DNA of 64,000 nt from Klebsiella variicola. GTDB taxonomy: Bacteria > Pseudomonadota > Gammaproteobacteria > Enterobacterales > Enterobacteriaceae. Positions within the stretch are counted from its first letter, which is position 1. Each line of letters begins with the position of its first letter. The position numbers and the translations under genes were made by a program. Shown one piece after another: positions 61,352 to 64,000 of this stretch. The notes beneath the pieces are model-generated. The model saw nothing but the letters and a program-made list of their open reading frames with translations. It did not search any database and was not told the DNA's origin. The stretch is taken from assembly GCF_000828055.2 (NCBI RefSeq), contig NZ_CP010523.2, positions 3,844,001 to 3,908,000 on the forward strand, read 5' to 3'.

Positions 61352-62278
61352 ATGGAACTTCGCCAGCTACGCTATTTTGTGCGCATTGTTGAAACCGGCA
61401 GCATGGGGCGCGCCGCGCTTGATCTTAATATCGGCGTCTCGGCGCTCAGCCAGCAGATCGCACGCCTGGAAAACGAACTGGCCATTCGCCTGCTGCAGCG
61501 GACCTCCCGCGGGGTCACGCCCACCAGCGCGGGTCTCGCTTTCTACTCGCAGGCACAGCTGGCGCTGCGCCATGCCGATGATGCCATCCTCGCCGCCCGC
61601 GAGGCGCGCCTGTCAGGCCACGTTAGCGTCGGCATGGCCCCCAGCACCGCCTCCGTTCTCGGCGTCCCGTTCATCAATGCGATGCGCGAAAGCTATCCCG
61701 ACGTGCGCCTGCATTTGGTGGAAAGCCTCTCCGGTAATCTGGAGCGGATGATCAACACCCGCCAGCTCGATTTAGCTATCGTTTTCCAGCAGGAAAAGAT
61801 CCTGCGCTGGAGCGCCAGACCGGTGCTGGAAGAACGCCTGTTCCTGATTGGCACCCATGCGCTGTTGGCCCCCCTGCAGGAGGACCACATCTCCCCTGAC
61901 CAGCTCACCTCCCTGCCGTTGATTATGCCAAGCCAGGGCCATGGCCTGCGCGGCAGGCTGGAGGCAGTTTGCCAGCAGCATCATCTCAGCGTTGAGGTGG
62001 TGGCGGACATTGACGGTCTGGCCCTGCTGATGCAGGCCGTGCGCAGCGGACTGGGGGCCACCCTGCAGCCCGGGGCCGCCATCTCCCACCTCGACCATCA
62101 GGCGCTGAGGGTGATCGACGTCGTCAACCCGATACTCAGTCGCCCCAACTTTCTGGTCAGTCTGTCTGATGATGAACTCACTCCGGCAGGCCTTGCGGCT
62201 CGAGTGATACTCAGCAAAGTCATGCGCCAGCTGGTGGAGTCTGACCGCTGGCCGGGTGCTACCCTTTACGCTCACTAA
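61352..62278 (+). CDS. tcuR: TcuR, LysR-type activator of tricarballylate genes
   Basis: A 308-residue LysR-type regulator. The N-terminal helix-turn-helix (about 1-60) reads MELRQLRYFVRIVETGSMGRAA and ISALSQQI-like sequence. The effector domain (about 90-300) begins GHVSVGMAPSTASVLG. GGAGAG precedes the ATG; the frame extends 26 codons upstream without homology. Gene order with tcuA and tcuB and known Salmonella tcuRABC suggest that it answers to tricarballylate. Confidence 0.85.
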   Translation: MELRQLRYFVRIVETGSMGRAALDLNIGVSALSQQIARLENELAIRLLQRTSRGVTPTSAGLAFYSQAQLALRHADDAILAAREARLSGHVSVGMAPSTASVLGVPFINAMRESYPDVRLHLVESLSGNLERMINTRQLDLAIVFQQEKILRWSARPVLEERLFLIGTHALLAPLQEDHISPDQLTSLPLIMPSQGHGLRGRLEAVCQQHHLSVEVVADIDGLALLMQAVRSGLGATLQPGAAISHLDHQALRVIDVVNPILSRPNFLVSLSDDELTPAGLAARVILSKVMRQLVESDRWPGATLYAH

Positions 62279-62345
62279 ACCCCTCTTTAGCATTACACCA
62301 TAGCGCCTCACCGCTGTTACCACCTACATTCCCATTACAAATTTA

Positions 62346-62362
62346 ACAATTAATTAAATTGT
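62346..62362 (+). promoter_or_regulatory. Palindrome in front of tcuA, possible TcuR site
   Basis: ACAATT-AATTA-AATTGT is a perfect dyad that contains the T-N11-A pattern of LysR-type sites. It lies 13 bases before the tcuA start, close to the ribosome-binding site. Confidence 0.35.
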
Positions 62363-62375
62363 AAGGGAGCCGATA

Positions 62376-63779
62376 ATGGTGGATGTACTGGTGATTGGCG
62401 GCGGCAATGCCGCGCTATGCGCCGCCTTAACCGCCCGGGAAGCTGGCGCCTCGGTGCTGCTGCTGGAGGCGGCGCCGCGGGAGTGGCGCGGCGGCAACTC
62501 GCAGCACACGCGTAACCTGCGCTGTATGCACGATGCGCCGCAGGACGTGCTGGTCGACAGCTACCCGGAAGAAGAGTACTGGCAGGATCTGCTGCGCGTC
62601 ACCGAGGGGAATACCAACGAAGCGCTGGCCCGAATGGTGATCCGCACCTCGTCACAATGCCGGGACTGGATGCGCCAGCACGGCGTGAACTTTCAGCCAC
62701 CGCTCTCCGGCGCCCTGCACGTGGCCCGCACCAACGCCTTTTTTATGGGCGGCGGCAAAGCGCTGGTCAATGCCTATTACCGCAGCGCGGAGCAAATGGG
62801 GGTGCAGATCCGCTACAACACACCGGTGCAGGCTCTCGAGCTGCGCAACGGCGAATTTGTCGCCGCGCTGGCGGGCGAGGAACGGATTGTTGCAAAAAGC
62901 TGCGTCCTCGCCGCCGGCGGATTTGAATCCAACCGCGAATGGCTGCGCGAGGCCTGGGGGCAAAATGACAGCGGTGAATGGCCCGCCGATAACTTTCTCA
63001 TCCGCGGCACCCGCTTCAACCAGGGAGTGCTGCTCAAGTTTATGATCGACGCCGGGGCCGATATTATCGGCGATCCCTCGCAGTCCCACTGCGTCGCCAT
63101 TGACGCCCGGGCGCCGCTCTACGATGGCGGGATCTGTACCCGCGTCGACTGCGTGTCGCTGGGGGTAGTGGTCAACCGCGATGCCGACCGTTTTTACGAT
63201 GAAGGAGAAGATTTCTGGCCCAAACGCTATGCCATCTGGGGCCGGCTGGTCGCCCACCAGCCCGGGCAAATCGGCTACTCGATCATCGACAGCAAAGCCA
63301 TCGGCCACTTTATGCCGCCCGTCTTTCCCGGCGCTCAGGCCAACACCCTTCCCGAGCTGGCCCGCCAGCTCGGCCTGGACAGCGAACGCTTTACGCAAAC
63401 CATCGCCGACTATAATGCCGCCTGCGCGCCAGGCCAGTTCGATCATACCCGCCTGGATAACTGCGCCACCGCCGGCCTGACGCCGCCAAAGACCCACTGG
63501 GCGCGGCCTATCGATACGCCGCCTTACTACGGCTATGCCTTACGTCCGGGGATCACCTTCACCTACCTCGGGCTCTACGTCGACGACACCGCCGCCGTCC
63601 ACTTCGCCGGCAAACCCAGCCGTAATCTGTTTGTCGCCGGGGAAATGATGGCCGGCAACGTGCTGGGCAAAGGCTATACCGCCGGCGTCGGGATGTCGAT
63701 CGGCACCACCTTCGGCCGCATTGCCGGCCAGCAAGCCGCCCGGGCGGCACAGCAGGAGAAACACCATGAAGTCGCTTGA
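62376..63779 (+). CDS. tcuA: TcuA, FAD-dependent tricarballylate dehydrogenase
   Basis: A 467-residue flavoprotein of the fumarate reductase/succinate dehydrogenase group. The FAD-binding motif [21 protein letters not shown] is at residues 4-24 (given in part), with GGNSQHTRN near 39 and the C-terminal [20 protein letters not shown]. In Salmonella TcuA oxidizes tricarballylate to cis-aconitate. It overlaps tcuB by 14 bases. Confidence 0.92.
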   Translation: MVDVLVIGGGNAALCAALTAREAGASVLLLEAAPREWRGGNSQHTRNLRCMHDAPQDVLVDSYPEEEYWQDLLRVTEGNTNEALARMVIRTSSQCRDWMRQHGVNFQPPLSGALHVARTNAFFMGGGKALVNAYYRSAEQMGVQIRYNTPVQALELRNGEFVAALAGEERIVAKSCVLAAGGFESNREWLREAWGQNDSGEWPADNFLIRGTRFNQGVLLKFMIDAGADIIGDPSQSHCVAIDARAPLYDGGICTRVDCVSLGVVVNRDADRFYDEGEDFWPKRYAIWGRLVAHQPGQIGYSIIDSKAIGHFMPPVFPGAQANTLPELARQLGLDSERFTQTIADYNAACAPGQFDHTRLDNCATAGLTPPKTHWARPIDTPPYYGYALRPGITFTYLGLYVDDTAAVHFAGKPSRNLFVAGEMMAGNVLGKGYTAGVGMSIGTTFGRIAGQQAARAAQQEKHHEVA

Positions 63780-64000
63780 GAAGCTGATCATTGAGGCGCA
63801 GATCATCACCGAGCCGGAGGCGGAAGTGGAAAGGGTGATGCAGGTATGTAACGCCTGCCGCTACTGCGAAGGGTTTTGCGCCGTATTCCCGGCGATGACC
63901 CAGCGCCTGGCCTTTGGCAAAGCAGATATTAACTATCTGGCTAACCTGTGTCATAACTGCGGCGCCTGCCTGCACGCCTGTCAGTACGCGCCGCCGCACG
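63766..64000 (+). CDS. tcuB: TcuB, iron-sulfur/haem protein that reoxidizes TcuA (3' end missing)
   Basis: Only the first 78 residues are in the window. They hold two iron-sulfur cluster motifs, [11 protein letters not shown] near residue 28 and [11 protein letters not shown] near residue 62. In Salmonella TcuB passes electrons from TcuA to the quinone pool. The start overlaps the tcuA end by 14 bases, behind GGAGAAACACC. Confidence 0.88.
   Translation, partial: MKSLEKLIIEAQIITEPEAEVERVMQVCNACRYCEGFCAVFPAMTQRLAFGKADINYLANLCHNCGACLHACQYAPPH

Overview
The window is an ordinary-looking stretch of core enterobacterial chromosome. Gene order and near-identity of the protein sequences to Escherichia coli families, plus additions E. 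coli K-12 lacks here (pcp between pxpA and nei, tcuRAB after fur) and the absence of mngRAB, rhsC and ybgA, point to Klebsiella, most likely the K. pneumoniae complex. This identification is inferred from recall of these families, not from a search. I see no prophage, insertion sequence, CRISPR array or foreign island.

Layout. 1-5.8 kb: end of ybhA, the molybdate transporter modABC with acrZ upstream, and the divergent regulator modE with the ABC protein modF. 5.9-10.3 kb: the galETKM operon with both GalR operators. 10.5-16 kb: gpmA, aroG, ybgS, zitB, pnuC, nadA. 16.2-17.6 kb: a seven-gene tRNA operon (five Lys, two Val) in which four Lys genes are followed by copies of the tRNA 3' end joined to a conserved spacer. 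17.7-23.4 kb: the Tol-Pal operon ybgC-tolQRAB-pal-cpoB. 23.5-26.8 kb: cytochrome bd (cydAB, cydX, ybgE), with an ERIC element that supplies the start of ybgE. 27.6-39.4 kb: the TCA block sdhCDAB-sucABCD divergent from gltA, with REP and large palindromic elements in the intergenic mRNA.

39.5-47.6 kb: nei, pcp, pxpACB, ybgI on one strand, facing the peptide permease dtpD; then phrB and ybfA. Together dtpD, pcp and pxpABC could import small peptides, release pyroglutamate and open it to glutamate. 47.9-55.7 kb: kdpFABC with its sensor and regulator kdpDE. 55.7-64 kb: an unnamed membrane protein gene, pgm, seqA, ybfF, ybfE, fldA, fur with a short upstream reading frame overlapping its start, then tcuR, tcuA and the start of tcuB for tricarballylate oxidation.

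The genes look intact. Many are packed with 1-11 base overlaps inside operons and with touching or overlapping 3' ends between convergent genes. The most unusual structures are the tRNA 3'-end repeats, the ERIC/ybgE junction, the 166-base palindrome between sdhB and sucA, and the pyroglutamate gene set.
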